Shown: positions 1 to 8,299, numbered from the stretch's first letter. The stretch is 64,000 nucleotides of DNA from an uncultured Lactobacillus sp. (GCA_947641735.1 CANRQR010000001.1:24455-88454); one strand, 5' to 3'. Numbers and translations are program-made. Notes: generated by a model not told the origin, from the letters alone.

Positions 1-132
1 GAATCGGTAAGGTACGTAGGGTTGAAAAATCATTTAGACTTTTAAAGCTAAAAAATAAAAAATAAACAAACCAGACTGTGCTAAAACTTAGTCCCAGCTT
101 TATTAAGCGATTAATAGAAAACTTTTTCATCT

Positions 133-312
133 TTAAGCTCTCCATTCGCCGCCTTGACCATAAGTATGTTTATCAAGTTCATTAATAATTACATGAATAT
201 GTTCTTTTGGAGCACCAGTATTCTTATGAACAGCTTCAGTGATATCTTTCATCATTTGAGTAAGTTGCTCATCGCTTCTACCCTTAATTAGTTCTACATG
301 TACAAATGGCAC
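133..312 (-). CDS. 4-oxalocrotonate tautomerase-like protein, 59 aa
   Basis: This is a very short tautomerase-family enzyme. It starts at GTG and begins (M)[15 protein letters not shown]. Family members use the N-terminal proline, exposed when Met is removed, as the general base in keto-enol tautomerisation, and that Pro is present. The 59-aa length is normal for the 4-OT family. The start is supported by a strong AAAGGAGG eight bases upstream, and an extended -10 (TGTTATAAT, about 343-352 minus) gives it its own promoter behind the B6 operon. The physiological substrate in lactobacilli is unknown, so aromatic degradation should not be assumed. Confidence 0.85.
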   Translation of the reverse strand: MPFVHVELIKGRSDEQLTQMMKDITEAVHKNTGAPKEHIHVIINELDKHTYGQGGEWRA

Positions 313-364
313 TTAAAATTCCTCCTTTTTATCTTTAATCAAAATTATAACAAATCTATTTTAA

Positions 365-922
365 TTAAGCAGTTCTTCTTAAAATTCTTCTTGCGCCATC
401 ACGGACTGCAAAGTATAAGATCGGGGTACAAATTGCTGTCGAAATCGAATTTATGACTGTTGCTGGCAAACTAACAAAAGAGCTCACCAAAGCCACATTT
501 AAGCTAGTTCCTACCATTAAAGCCTCTACAATTGAAACACAATAGGTAGTAAAAATTTTCGTAATTCCAGCAATAATTCCCAAAATAATAATATTTTTCT
601 TGCTGTCTTTATAATGCATCCCTTTATATACAGCCGTTAAGACGCTCGCTACAACAACTACTTCTAACATAGTTAACCAAGATGTGGCAGCATAACCATT
701 AAGCAAATCAAATCCACCCAGGCCAATAATTCCAGCTAGCATACCATTTCGGTAACCTAAATATAAAATAGCCACTGCAGTTAACGTATTACCAAAGTGG
801 ATAAATGGTCTCCCAACTAAAGCTGGTACAGGAATTCTTAAAATCCATACTCCTAAATAGATTATTGCTGCAAATAAACCCGTCATAATAATTGAAACCA
901 GTGAGTTTTCCTTTGTTCGCAT
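365..922 (-). CDS. ECF transporter S-component, probably vitamin B6-type
   Basis: This 185-aa polytopic membrane protein has about six hydrophobic segments and the motif VGRPFIHFGN followed by TAVAILYLGYRNGM, which is typical of substrate-binding S-components of energy-coupling factor transporters. S-components dock onto the shared EcfA/A'/T module, which is not encoded here. The next gene upstream is a pyridoxal/pyridoxamine kinase with only 2 bases between them, so pyridoxine uptake (PdxU2-like) is the best inference. I chose the inner ATG at 922 (MRTKENSL), just after the kinase stop, rather than an in-frame ATG at 961 that would overlap the kinase by 37 bases. A purine-rich AAGGGAAAAGATAGGA precedes it. 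The substrate is inferred from context, not from residues. Confidence 0.8.
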   Translation of the reverse strand: MRTKENSLVSIIMTGLFAAIIYLGVWILRIPVPALVGRPFIHFGNTLTAVAILYLGYRNGMLAGIIGLGGFDLLNGYAATSWLTMLEVVVVASVLTAVYKGMHYKDSKKNIIILGIIAGITKIFTTYCVSIVEALMVGTSLNVALVSSFVSLPATVINSISTAICTPILYFAVRDGARRILRRTA

Positions 923-924
923 TC

Positions 925-1755
925 CTATCTTTTCCCTTCTGTTACTTTTTTCATAAGCCAAGCTAAGGCTCCTGCATAATTGGGACCTAAACGTTTATCT
1001 TGATTTACATCTGTCACCTTAATAGATAACTTAATAAAATCAGCTGCTATCTGCGAACTTTCTTTTAAATTATATCCAGCTAAAACTACAGCTAACAAGC
1101 TGCTTGCAAACATATCTCCAGTTCCAAAAAAGGAACGAGCAATTTTTTTGTTTTCTAATATAAAGTTGAGCCTATCACTTACCCCAACTATTGCAACTTT
1201 TTTACCTGTTGGGATACCTGTAATTATAGCACTATCTAATTCAAATCTTTCTTTTAAATTTAAAGCAATATCATTTATCTCTTCAATTGAAAAATCTCTA
1301 TACTCTTTCTTTAACAATAAACATGCTTCAGTCAAATTAGGTGTTAAAATCGTAGCTTTTTTTGCAAGCAAACGCATTTTTGATACATATTGCTGATCTA
1401 AACCACTATACAATTTACCCGAGTCTGCCATTGCTGGGTCAAGTAAAATCAACTTACTTTTTTTAAATTTAGAGATATGTTCAACCCAAAAATCGATTGC
1501 TTCTTTTCCCAAATAACCAAGATACAAATTTTCAAAAGTAATATTTTCTTCTTGCCAGTGAGTAATGATTTTTTCTATTTCCCTATTTAAGTTTAAAAAT
1601 GTATTATTACCAAACCCACCAGTATGCGTAGATAAAATTGTTGTTGGCAATACATCTGGTTGATAACCACAAGCACCTAAAATTGGCAAAGCAACGCTTA
1701 ACGAAACTTGCCCCACGCAAGAAAGATCTTGGCTGATCAAAAGTTTTTCGTTCAT
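925..1755 (-). CDS. pdxK: Pyridoxal/pyridoxamine kinase (PfkB/ribokinase-like)
   Basis: This 276-aa protein belongs to the ribokinase superfamily, vitamin B6 kinase branch. It phosphorylates pyridoxal, pyridoxine or pyridoxamine with ATP, trapping the vitamin as the 5'-phosphate. The sequence shows the N-terminal SCVGQVSLSVALPIL region that packs on the ligand, a central LLDPAMADSGKLY segment, the LTPNLTEACLL segment, and the C-terminal FFGTGDMFASSLLA motif carrying the GTGD anion hole and catalytic Asp. The start codon overlaps the upstream gene by ATGA, so translation is probably coupled. With the S-component downstream it forms an uptake-and-trap module for B6 in an organism likely unable to make it. 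Confidence 0.88.
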   Translation of the reverse strand: MNEKLLISQDLSCVGQVSLSVALPILGACGYQPDVLPTTILSTHTGGFGNNTFLNLNREIEKIITHWQEENITFENLYLGYLGKEAIDFWVEHISKFKKSKLILLDPAMADSGKLYSGLDQQYVSKMRLLAKKATILTPNLTEACLLLKKEYRDFSIEEINDIALNLKERFELDSAIITGIPTGKKVAIVGVSDRLNFILENKKIARSFFGTGDMFASSLLAVVLAGYNLKESSQIAADFIKLSIKVTDVNQDKRLGPNYAGALAWLMKKVTEGKR

Positions 1756-2213
1756 TTTGCCTTTCTTTCTAATCTTATCCGCTTCTTTTTAATAGTATAG
1801 CGTTTTGAATTCAATCTAATTTGTAGCAATTTATTATGCCAGTAGGTTAAGGCTACCCTAATCGCCAAACGATTATACCAACGATAGTCATGCTTCAGAT
1901 AATTATACGCATCCTTAAGATCATACAAATGGTCACTAGTCACAAATTGATTTCGACTCCAATGCCAGTCGTCAGCCCCTGTTTTTCGAATTCTAATTTT
2001 CTCAACACGACCAACACTTAGTCTTGCATGTCCATTAATATATTTACTTCGCGCAACTGTGAGATAGTTTCCAATCATTGTCTGCTTCCAAAATTGATTG
2101 TTTCTTTTTTCTATAAAAAGAGCATGTCTAAGTACTTTACTTAAGCAATACCATTCTTTTTCTCCACTTGGAAGTTCAATTAAACACCAAATATATTCTT
2201 GTCTCTTTCGCAA
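1752..2213 (-). CDS. Conserved hypothetical protein, first gene of the B6 operon
   Basis: I do not recognise this 153-aa protein. It is rich in Trp, Tyr, Arg and Lys with a very basic C-terminal tail (RYTIKKKRIRLERKAK). No signal peptide or membrane segment is visible. The start is uncertain: TTG at 2213 is the only reasonable start in the frame, with a poor GGGGAAAAG upstream, and the frame stays open for about ten more codons without ATG. Its stop overlaps the kinase start (ATGA), so it is co-transcribed and probably translationally coupled with the B6 genes. The basic, aromatic-rich make-up would suit nucleic acid binding, but that is only a guess. Confidence 0.6.
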   Translation of the reverse strand: MRKRQEYIWCLIELPSGEKEWYCLSKVLRHALFIEKRNNQFWKQTMIGNYLTVARSKYINGHARLSVGRVEKIRIRKTGADDWHWSRNQFVTSDHLYDLKDAYNYLKHDYRWYNRLAIRVALTYWHNKLLQIRLNSKRYTIKKKRIRLERKAK

Positions 2214-2282
2214 CTTTTCCCCAACTTTTATTCTTAACTTTTTTATTTATATACCAATAAATCAACTTCAACATGAAATGAC

Positions 2283-2375
2283 TCATTTCCTGGCATTTTT
2301 TTCGATTCTCCTTGCCTGATCATGAATTCTACATAAGTCATTAAAATCGAATTCTTGGTATTTTCTAATTTTCAT
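2283..2375 (-). pseudogene. N-terminal stub of a GNAT acetyltransferase
   Basis: A 30-codon reading frame starts MKIRKYQEFDFNDLCRIHD and continues QARRIEKNARK before a stop. The opening strand and helix (IRKYQ..D...ICRIHDQAR) look like the first 25 residues of GNAT N-acetyltransferases, which are normally 140-180 aa. The remainder, including the acetyl-CoA loop, is absent, and the sequence runs straight into the upstream region of the B6 operon. It is best read as a deletion remnant. A short real peptide cannot be excluded, but no good ribosome site is seen. Confidence 0.45.
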
Positions 2376-2389
2376 CTTACTCATAAAAA

Positions 2390-4183
2390 CTAAAAAGCTC
2401 CTCCGCCGCTTCCACCGCCAAAGCCACCTGATGAACCACCAGAGAACCCACCAGATCCACCTGAAGTTGACGAATTAAGATTAGCTCCTGAATTAAAGCT
2501 TGAATTAAAATTACTTGCAAATCCGTCTTCTCCTGAACTATAAAATGGTCCCCAGAACAAGATGTTGGCATCATCTATTTCGTCAGCAAATTCTAGCTTC
2601 AACTGTTTTAATACTTTCTTGGATACACCTAAAGCCACTGCATATGGCATTATTTCTTCCCACAAAGCAAGTTCTCCAACCTCACGCATCTTGAAGTTGC
2701 CAATTTCATCAAGCATTTTCTTAAAGCCGCGTACTCGGTTAGTTGTTTCTGCACCTTTAGCAGTGTATGGTGACAACTTTTTACCACTATAAATAGTAAC
2801 GATAATCGCTAATGCAAACAGAATCAAAGTTGCCGTAAAAGAAATTGCTTCTTGATTAAGAAAAATTGCTGCAATTATTCCAACACCACTTAGTATCAGT
2901 AAGATAATCATTAAAGCAATATTGGTCTCTTTTTTATTTTCGAGTTTTTTATCAAAAAAGCCAGCACTATTTGCTTCTTGCATTTTTTCTTTTTGCCATT
3001 TAGTAAAAAGCTTATTTAGCTTCGAAGAATGATGTTTCTTTAGCTCATAGGTTGTGAAAACTTGTCCATTACCCACATTATTAAATAAATAATTTAATAA
3101 CGGAGTCGAATTTATTAATTCTTTATCAATTAAAGAAATCTCATAGTACGTTTTTCTTCTTACTTTAAATGGTTCAATCTCTATTTGCTTCTTAACAGCT
3201 AGTTGCATTAAATAGGCAGTTAAAGCTTTTGAACTTGGTTTATCATCAGTGTCTAAGATCGCTGCCATAACTGGTGAAACAGCGGGAATATCATAGTTTC
3301 TAGGTAATTGTTTTTCTTTTTGAGGCCTAACACCTGATTTTTTTAAAGTTAGACTTCTAATAATAGCTAGTAGAGATAACAATCCCGATATTATCAAAGC
3401 ACCTAAGCCTAATATTTTGGTTCTATGCCGCTTTTCATTAGCCTTACGGGCCAGATTTGCTTCTTGATTTTGAACATAATTTTTATGTTTCTCATTTTTG
3501 ATATTTTTATTTTGATAAGTTACCGATGTAGGAAAAATAGTGTGTACTTCAATTCCTTCATCTCCTGCAACATTAGTTCCAGTTAAAATAATATTTCCTT
3601 TTGCTGGATTAACAGTAATCTGACCTGATAAATCTCCATGCGCCCATGCTTTTAAATCTTTAACTGGACCAGGAAAAACTATGCCTACTCTTACATTATC
3701 TAAATCAGTATCCCAACCATTACCAATTATTTTAAAGTTAAGTTCCGCTGTATCTTTCCAATTAATAACTGCATTGGTAATTTCATAAGTATAAATAATA
3801 GTAAATTTGCCACCACCATTTACATTATGCCAAACCTTAAATCGATAACCATGATTACTATGGCTTAATTCATACGTATTATTTTGATTACTATCACTTC
3901 GCACAATATTAGTTGAATTATTTCCAGTTAAAATTCTAACTTGCGGATTTTTTAATTCTTGATTATCTGCTAAATTTTGCCGATAAAAAACTCCATGTGC
4001 ACTATCATCAAATTTATAGGTTATTCTTCTTTCCATTGAAAGTGATCCATTAGGATTAATATGTGCTATCACGTCAACATTTGTAATATCATAATTAACA
4101 TCAGCAAAAGTAGGTGAGATAAAGACAATAAAAGCGACTAATATTGTTACCATTCCCAATATTAAGTGAAAAATTTTCTTCAT
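2390..4183 (-). CDS. DUF2207 membrane protein with Gly/Ser-rich C-terminus
   Basis: This 597-aa protein has an N-terminal signal peptide (MKKIFHLILGMVTILVAFIVF, cleaved near SPTFA-D), an extracellular beta-rich DUF2207 domain (about residues 28-230, starting YDITNVDVIAHINPNGSLS), a membrane helix near residues 255-275, a cytoplasmic segment, two more helices around 420-465, and a glycine/serine-rich tail ending GGFGGGSGGGAF. This is the standard layout of the family, whose function is unknown. It is apparently monocistronic. The flanks hold gene remnants (GNAT stub, MFS stub), so this gene has survived within an eroded area. Confidence 0.85.
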   Translation of the reverse strand: MKKIFHLILGMVTILVAFIVFISPTFADVNYDITNVDVIAHINPNGSLSMERRITYKFDDSAHGVFYRQNLADNQELKNPQVRILTGNNSTNIVRSDSNQNNTYELSHSNHGYRFKVWHNVNGGGKFTIIYTYEITNAVINWKDTAELNFKIIGNGWDTDLDNVRVGIVFPGPVKDLKAWAHGDLSGQITVNPAKGNIILTGTNVAGDEGIEVHTIFPTSVTYQNKNIKNEKHKNYVQNQEANLARKANEKRHRTKILGLGALIISGLLSLLAIIRSLTLKKSGVRPQKEKQLPRNYDIPAVSPVMAAILDTDDKPSSKALTAYLMQLAVKKQIEIEPFKVRRKTYYEISLIDKELINSTPLLNYLFNNVGNGQVFTTYELKKHHSSKLNKLFTKWQKEKMQEANSAGFFDKKLENKKETNIALMIILLILSGVGIIAAIFLNQEAISFTATLILFALAIIVTIYSGKKLSPYTAKGAETTNRVRGFKKMLDEIGNFKMREVGELALWEEIMPYAVALGVSKKVLKQLKLEFADEIDDANILFWGPFYSSGEDGFASNFNSSFNSGANLNSSTSGGSGGFSGGSSGGFGGGSGGGAF

Positions 4184-4239
4184 AACAGCCTCATAAACAA
4201 AGTCAGTTTTGGCTTAATTATAACTTAACATGCAAAAAA

Positions 4240-4262
4240 AGCGCTAGATTTTCTCTAGCGCT
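4240..4262 (-). terminator. Rho-independent terminator
   Basis: A perfect 9-bp stem AGCGCTAGA/TCTAGCGCT with a 5-base loop. On the minus strand it is followed by TTTTTTTGCA. It overlaps the last codons of the MFS remnant, so the reading frame there ends within the hairpin. It now serves transcripts coming from the hydrolase side. Confidence 0.85.
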
Positions 4263-4452
4263 TTTGGAAATGTACCAACCAATAATGTAATTATTAAACC
4301 AGTAATAATTGTTGGCTTTTCACCCATTAATTTAATTAAAAATGGACTAATTAATAAACCACTTACAATTCCAATATTTGAAATCGTCGACAGCATTTCT
4401 ACTCCTGGAAAGGCATGATACATTAATGGCAAAGCGGATGCTTTTCTTTCAT
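4244..4452 (-). pseudogene. N-terminal fragment of an MFS transporter
   Basis: A good ribosome site (GGGAGGAAAATAAA) precedes ATG at 4452, but that frame stops after nine codons (MKEKHPLCH). One frame over, the sequence reads ASALPLMYHAFPGVEM and continues through STISNIGIVSGLLISPFLI to LLVGTFP. That matches the first two transmembrane helices and loop of MFS exporters. The match ends where the terminator at 4240-4262 begins, so ten or more helices have been deleted. It is a frameshifted, 3'-truncated remnant and should not make a functional transporter. Confidence 0.7.
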
Positions 4453-4478
4453 TTTATTTTCCTCCCACTTCATTTCTG

Positions 4479-5378
4479 CTAATCTTTGACAAGATGCTTT
4501 CTAAAGAATTCAGCTTCTTCGTCATTGGCTTCTTTTGCCAATTCATCTTTTTGATTAATTAAGAAAACATGTGGCTCAGGATGCTTTTCATCGCCCCAAG
4601 ACTTTTGAATGACTTCAATTCCCTTAGCTCTTAAAAATCCATCTAATCTAGCAGCACAATCATGAATGAAATCTTCATTAGCAGTCGAAATAAAGGTTGG
4701 TAGAAAGTCTTCAGTAATGTACTTTTCAACATCAATTAAATCTTGATTCTTTGCACTCTTCATTACTTCTGGGTCAAAATATGCTAAAGTACCGTCTCCA
4801 ATCATGCCTGGATCTTTAATAAAAGTAGCTGGAGAATTCAAAGCAACTGCTCTAAATTTTAAATCTGTTAGTGTATAGCCAAATTTTTCACGGTATTCTG
4901 GATTAGTTAAAATAGCTGTATATTGTTCAGCCATTTGACCACCAGCTGAGTCTCCAATTAAGAAAACATTGTTTTTATCAAGATTATATTCATCAGCATG
5001 AGTGGCTACCCAGTGAATATATTCATCTACTTGATCAAGTTCCTTAGGAAATTTTACTTCTGGACCTAATTTATAGTTTGGATTAACAAATGCAAATCCA
5101 CGTTTAGCCATTCCTAGGCCATAAAATTGATAGGTTTCTTTTGTTCCATAAACCCAGCCACCACCGTGAATATTAATAATAACTGGAATCTTACCTTTAA
5201 CATTCTTAGGTAAATATAAGTCTAATAAATTCCATTGGGAATCTTGACCATATTGAAGATCATCTATACGTGTTACTTCAGGAATATCGTGTGGCAACCC
5301 GCTATCTCTCTTATCATCATTCTCCTTCCAGCTAATACGCATTTCTTTAACTGCATTTAGAATCTCTTGCTCTTTCAT
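4479..5378 (-). CDS. Alpha/beta hydrolase (esterase/lipase, HSL-like)
   Basis: This 299-aa cytoplasmic serine hydrolase has an oxyanion-hole motif HGGGWVYG near residue 70 and the nucleophile elbow GDSAGGQ near residue 145. The acid and His are expected near HDCAARLDGF and EKHPEPHVFL at the C-terminal end. This is the hormone-sensitive-lipase-like (family IV) pattern, and substrates are likely short-chain esters. I chose ATG at 5378 (MKEQEILNA), which has GAGGAAA five bases upstream; two earlier in-frame ATGs have no site. The upstream neighbour is a broken AraC/ROK locus, so an ancestral regulatory link may be lost. Confidence 0.88.
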   Translation of the reverse strand: MKEQEILNAVKEMRISWKENDDKRDSGLPHDIPEVTRIDDLQYGQDSQWNLLDLYLPKNVKGKIPVIINIHGGGWVYGTKETYQFYGLGMAKRGFAFVNPNYKLGPEVKFPKELDQVDEYIHWVATHADEYNLDKNNVFLIGDSAGGQMAEQYTAILTNPEYREKFGYTLTDLKFRAVALNSPATFIKDPGMIGDGTLAYFDPEVMKSAKNQDLIDVEKYITEDFLPTFISTANEDFIHDCAARLDGFLRAKGIEVIQKSWGDEKHPEPHVFLINQKDELAKEANDEEAEFFRKHLVKD

Positions 5379-5514
5379 AATATTTTCCTCTTTCATTGAA
5401 TTCGCTTTCATAATAATTAAAAATGAGTCTAAAAAATAGGTCAATCTTAACCAATTATTGGCGCAAATTGACCTATTTTATTAATTCTTTCTTTATTTTA
5501 GATGCACTTTTGCC

Positions 5515-5868
5515 CTATAACTTCTCAAAAGCACGATTCATAGTTCTAATGCTAGAAAAGCCGTTATCAATTGCAACTTGTGTAAGGTTCTTTTTCTGCT
5601 TTTTCAATTCTTGATAAGCATGTTCAACCCTAACATTATTGAGATATGTCTCGACTGTTAGTTCCATTTCTTTCTTAAAAAAGCGTGCTAAATATTCTTT
5701 TGAAATATTGCATTTATTTGCAATGAGAGCCAAATTGAGTTCTTCTTGATAATGATTATTTACATACTGAGTAATATATGGTAGTCGATTAATAATATAA
5801 GCTTTCCGTACATTAACCTGTTTCTGCTCCTTTTTATCTTTAGTTTTACCATATTCAACATAACTCAA
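5515..5868 (-). pseudogene. AraC-type DNA-binding domain fused to a ROK kinase remnant
   Basis: The 117-codon frame opens only at a TTG. Its first residues (SYVEYGKT) continue the ROK-kinase reading seen just upstream. From about residue 20 it is a complete AraC/XylS double helix-turn-helix domain: YITQYVNNHYQEELNLALIA, then CNISKEYLARFFKKEMELT, then TQVAIDNGFSSIRTMNRAF. The N-terminal ligand-binding domain of a normal ~280-aa AraC regulator is missing. The simplest explanation is a deletion that joined the middle of a ROK gene to the 3' end of an AraC gene. The isolated DNA-binding domain could still be made in small amounts if TTG is used. Confidence 0.65.
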
Positions 5869-6321
5869 TTCACCTGCTTGAAAATGTGCTCCGTTTAAAA
5901 GTTGTCAATTAACAATTATGCCTCACCAACTCTAGTTCCCACGGTAATAGAAGCACAGTTTTGCATATTCTTTAAACTGCCAAGCCAGTTCTCAGCTAAA
6001 ACACTAGCTTTACCATCATTGATTACGGCAATTGGAATATCATATTTTTGGTATCTTTCTGCAAAGTTAATCCCATCAAGAAATGTTAATGCACCACCAA
6101 AATGAATTTTAGTATGCGTAATTTTTTCTGGAGCACAAAAGACTAGGTCCTTAACACATTTTTTACATATTTTTCTACAATTTGATCAATATTTTTCAAA
6201 AATTGATCTTTTTATGGGATATTTTTATCTTTCCTTATTCAATAATATTTCCTACATTATCAAGTTCTGCATATTTTACATTTGTTCCACCAATATCGAT
6301 GCTCAAATAATTCTTTTTCAT
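5850..6321 (-). pseudogene. Degenerate ROK-family sugar kinase
   Basis: ATG at 6321 with AGGAGAGAGG upstream starts MKKNYLSIDIGGTNVKYAEL, the ATP-binding DIGGTN motif of ROK kinases, and hits a stop after 28 codons. Further ROK pieces follow in shifting frames: FGGALTFLDGINFAERYQKY, then IPIAVINDGKASVLAENWLG, then CASITVGTRVG and IIVN, a stop where Gly is expected, and QLLNGAHFQAGEL. At least one nonsense change and two frameshifts are visible, so no kinase can be made. It then merges into the AraC domain. A cre-like box lies just upstream at 6341. Confidence 0.75.
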
Positions 6322-6340
6322 TATTATCCTCTCTCCTAAT

Positions 6341-6354
6341 GTTTAGCGCTTACA
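6341..6354 (-). promoter_or_regulatory. cre-like box upstream of the dead ROK gene
   Basis: TGTAAGCGCTAAAC on the minus strand matches the CcpA catabolite-response consensus TGWAANCGNWNNCA at 12 of 14 positions, failing only at the last two. It sits 20 bases upstream of the ROK start, as expected for a sugar gene under carbon catabolite repression. It is probably a relic. Confidence 0.4.
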
Positions 6355-6431
6355 AAAGATATTGTATGGTGTATTTAATTTTGATACAAGTTGATTATTG
6401 ATATTTTTTAGGTTAGATATTGATATAAAAA

Positions 6432-6451
6432 AAGAGATCTTTCGATCTCTT
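6432..6451 (-). terminator. Terminator of the cysteine peptidase gene
   Basis: Stem AAGAGATC/GATCTCTT with a 4-base loop, followed on the minus strand by TTTTTTATATCA. It lies 9 bases after the stop codon of the peptidase gene. Confidence 0.85.
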
Positions 6452-6460
6452 CCTTAATTT

Positions 6461-7777
6461 CTACAATCCAAGATGCACCCAAGGCTTCAAATCAACAGCT
6501 GGCTCTTCCCAAAGTTTAACTAAGTCTTCAGACAAGTATTTCTTATCAACAACTACGTCATAAACATATTCCTCAAACCACTTTTGACTCATTTCATAGA
6601 ATCCCTTATGACCATATTTATCGCCCCAAGAATTTTCTACTTTCCACTTACGAATTTCGCCATTATCTTCATCAACACCAACTAAAGTCATATCATGAGT
6701 AGCAGATCCTTCGCCAGTAGCTAAACGATCAGCCTTACTCATTTGTGTATCTACACCATATAAGTCATCAGTCTTATATAATTCAGTATCAAGAAAGCCA
6801 GTTTTACGTTCCATTTGCTTTAAAACGTCATTTCCAAAAATAACTGCTTTTCCATCTTTTAATTGTGCTGCAGCTGCTCTTGCCAAAACTTCAATTGGTA
6901 CGTTCAGACCAGTAATTGGTTGGCCTCCAACAACATTATCGTATAAATCTTGATGATAACGCTTGTTGTAGTCATAATTAGGTGAATTTAATAGAACAAC
7001 ATAGTCATCCCAATTAAAATCTTTTAAATATTTTTCTGCAAATTGACGTGGAGTTAAATCTTTTTCTAAATGATATTTCTTGTCATCATCACGATATTCT
7101 AAATCAAATTTCTTTGGAGGCTCACCTAAAGCTACTGCCGCCATTCGATAAACTTCATTTAAGAATTCTTTCTTAGCTTTTTCAGCTTCTTCAAGTTTAC
7201 CTTCTTGGACTAACTTACGTAATACTAAAGCATCTTTTCTTTCCTTACGTGCTAAAGAATCAATTAAAGCTGTAGTGTTGTTTGATGTAGCATTTTCTGG
7301 CATTGCATATGATGGGACAACACCATATTTTTTAACTAAATTAATTGCCATTTGCCACAAACCGCCATCTTGACCAGCAAAATTGAGCCACGTTTCTACT
7401 TCACGATTGTCAACTGGCTTATCTGCCAAACGAATCATACTATCATAAAAGGCATTTGCTCTTTCGATCTTATCCCAGAAAAAATTATATGCTTGTGAAA
7501 AAGTAAAATCTTTAACATGATATTTCTTACCAAAATGGTGACGTAAAACATTTAAACTAGCGAATTCCCAGCAACGACCCGAATGCTTTTGATCAGTTAC
7601 TCCACCAATATCAAGCTCAGTTGAAAAAGTATGATTTAAACGCTTTGAAACCTCATCATTAAATGAAGCTTCAAATAATCCATTTTGACGAGCAGCACGA
7701 GATGCTACTTTATTTTTATTGTCTTTATTAAAATCTGTAGAGAAAGCTGTTAATTCTTGTTCTGATAAAGCACCCAT
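6461..7777 (-). CDS. pepE: C1B-family cysteine peptidase (PepE/PepG/PepC-like)
   Basis: This 438-aa bleomycin-hydrolase-family cysteine peptidase acts in the cytoplasm on imported peptides. The catalytic Cys lies in DQKHSGRCWEFASLN (Gln of the oxyanion hole and Cys near residues 63-69), the His in SATHDMTLVGV, and the Asn in KVENSWGDKYG. The DQKHSGRCWEF version resembles the endopeptidase branch (PepE/PepG) more than aminopeptidase PepC, which usually has NQKQSGRCWMFA. This subfamily call is from memory of motif variants and is less sure than the family. The gene is monocistronic with its own terminator. Confidence 0.85.
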   Translation of the reverse strand: MGALSEQELTAFSTDFNKDNKNKVASRAARQNGLFEASFNDEVSKRLNHTFSTELDIGGVTDQKHSGRCWEFASLNVLRHHFGKKYHVKDFTFSQAYNFFWDKIERANAFYDSMIRLADKPVDNREVETWLNFAGQDGGLWQMAINLVKKYGVVPSYAMPENATSNNTTALIDSLARKERKDALVLRKLVQEGKLEEAEKAKKEFLNEVYRMAAVALGEPPKKFDLEYRDDDKKYHLEKDLTPRQFAEKYLKDFNWDDYVVLLNSPNYDYNKRYHQDLYDNVVGGQPITGLNVPIEVLARAAAAQLKDGKAVIFGNDVLKQMERKTGFLDTELYKTDDLYGVDTQMSKADRLATGEGSATHDMTLVGVDEDNGEIRKWKVENSWGDKYGHKGFYEMSQKWFEEYVYDVVVDKKYLSEDLVKLWEEPAVDLKPWVHLGL

Positions 7778-7862
7778 TTTATTTTCTCCTTTTAATCATA
7801 TAATTTCATTCAATTATTTTTAATTTTACATTAATATTAAAAATAAGCAAGTTATCCAGAAA

Positions 7863-7897
7863 AAAAGACTAAGTATTTTATCAATACTCAGTCTTTC
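7863..7897 (-). terminator. Terminator of the split-barrel protein gene
   Basis: Inverted repeat AAAGACTAAGTATT/AATACTCAGTCTTT with one mismatch and a 5-base loop, followed by a T run on the minus strand (TTTTTTTCTGG). It lies downstream of the gene ending at 7934. Confidence 0.75.
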
Positions 7898-7933
7898 TTA
7901 ATTTATTCAAATTACAGGCAGAATAACTTTTAA

Positions 7934-8299
7934 TTATTCAAAAATTTCGTCAATATCTAATACTACTACATATGCATTAGGAGTATCAGTTCCAGAAACG
8001 ATTTTCTTAGCATATTCGTCATCTTCGTGAACGTGTGGTGTAGCCAAAACTTGTACGGCAGTATGAGAAGGAACATCTGCTGCAACTAATGCTACTTTAG
8101 AACCATTTTTAATATTTTCAAAAGCTGCGCCTTTTGTTTTTTCAAGATATTGCATATGACTTGGATCTAATACAGTCATTGAACCTTTAGGACCAACTTG
8201 TGGATTACCGTTTTCATCAACAGTAGCAATGTAAACTAAATTATTCTTAAAAAGATCTGCTTGTTTGTCAGTTAATTTGTTTGTATCTAATTTTTTCAT
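7934..8299 (-). CDS. Pyridoxamine 5'-phosphate oxidase-like FMN split-barrel protein
   Basis: This 121-aa small cytoplasmic protein has the N-terminal beta-barrel pattern of the PNPOx-like family: NLVYIATVDENGNPQVGPKG, then SMTVLDPSHMQYLEKTKGAA and KVALVAADVPSHTAVQV. Members bind FMN or F420 and act as redox enzymes or flavin shuttles; small versions like this rarely make pyridoxal phosphate. I chose ATG at 8299 (MKKLDTNKL), with AAAGGAA about ten bases upstream, over an upstream in-frame ATG at 8329. Despite the family name, nothing ties it functionally to the B6 operon 6 kb away. Confidence 0.82.
   Translation of the reverse strand: MKKLDTNKLTDKQADLFKNNLVYIATVDENGNPQVGPKGSMTVLDPSHMQYLEKTKGAAFENIKNGSKVALVAADVPSHTAVQVLATPHVHEDDEYAKKIVSGTDTPNAYVVVLDIDEIFE

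Noticed and set aside
1-65. Open frames at the left edge (for example IGKVRRVEKSFRLLKLKNKK ending at 65)
   Set aside because: Could be the tail of a plus-strand gene from outside the window, but two frames are equally open and no family feature is visible.
66-110. Weak hairpin around CTAA-AAC-TTAG
   Set aside because: Too few pairs and no clear T tract; not called as a terminator.
5902-6105. Plus-strand 67-codon frame over the ROK remnant
   Set aside because: It is the complementary shadow of the degenerate ROK coding sequence; no ribosome site and no family resemblance.
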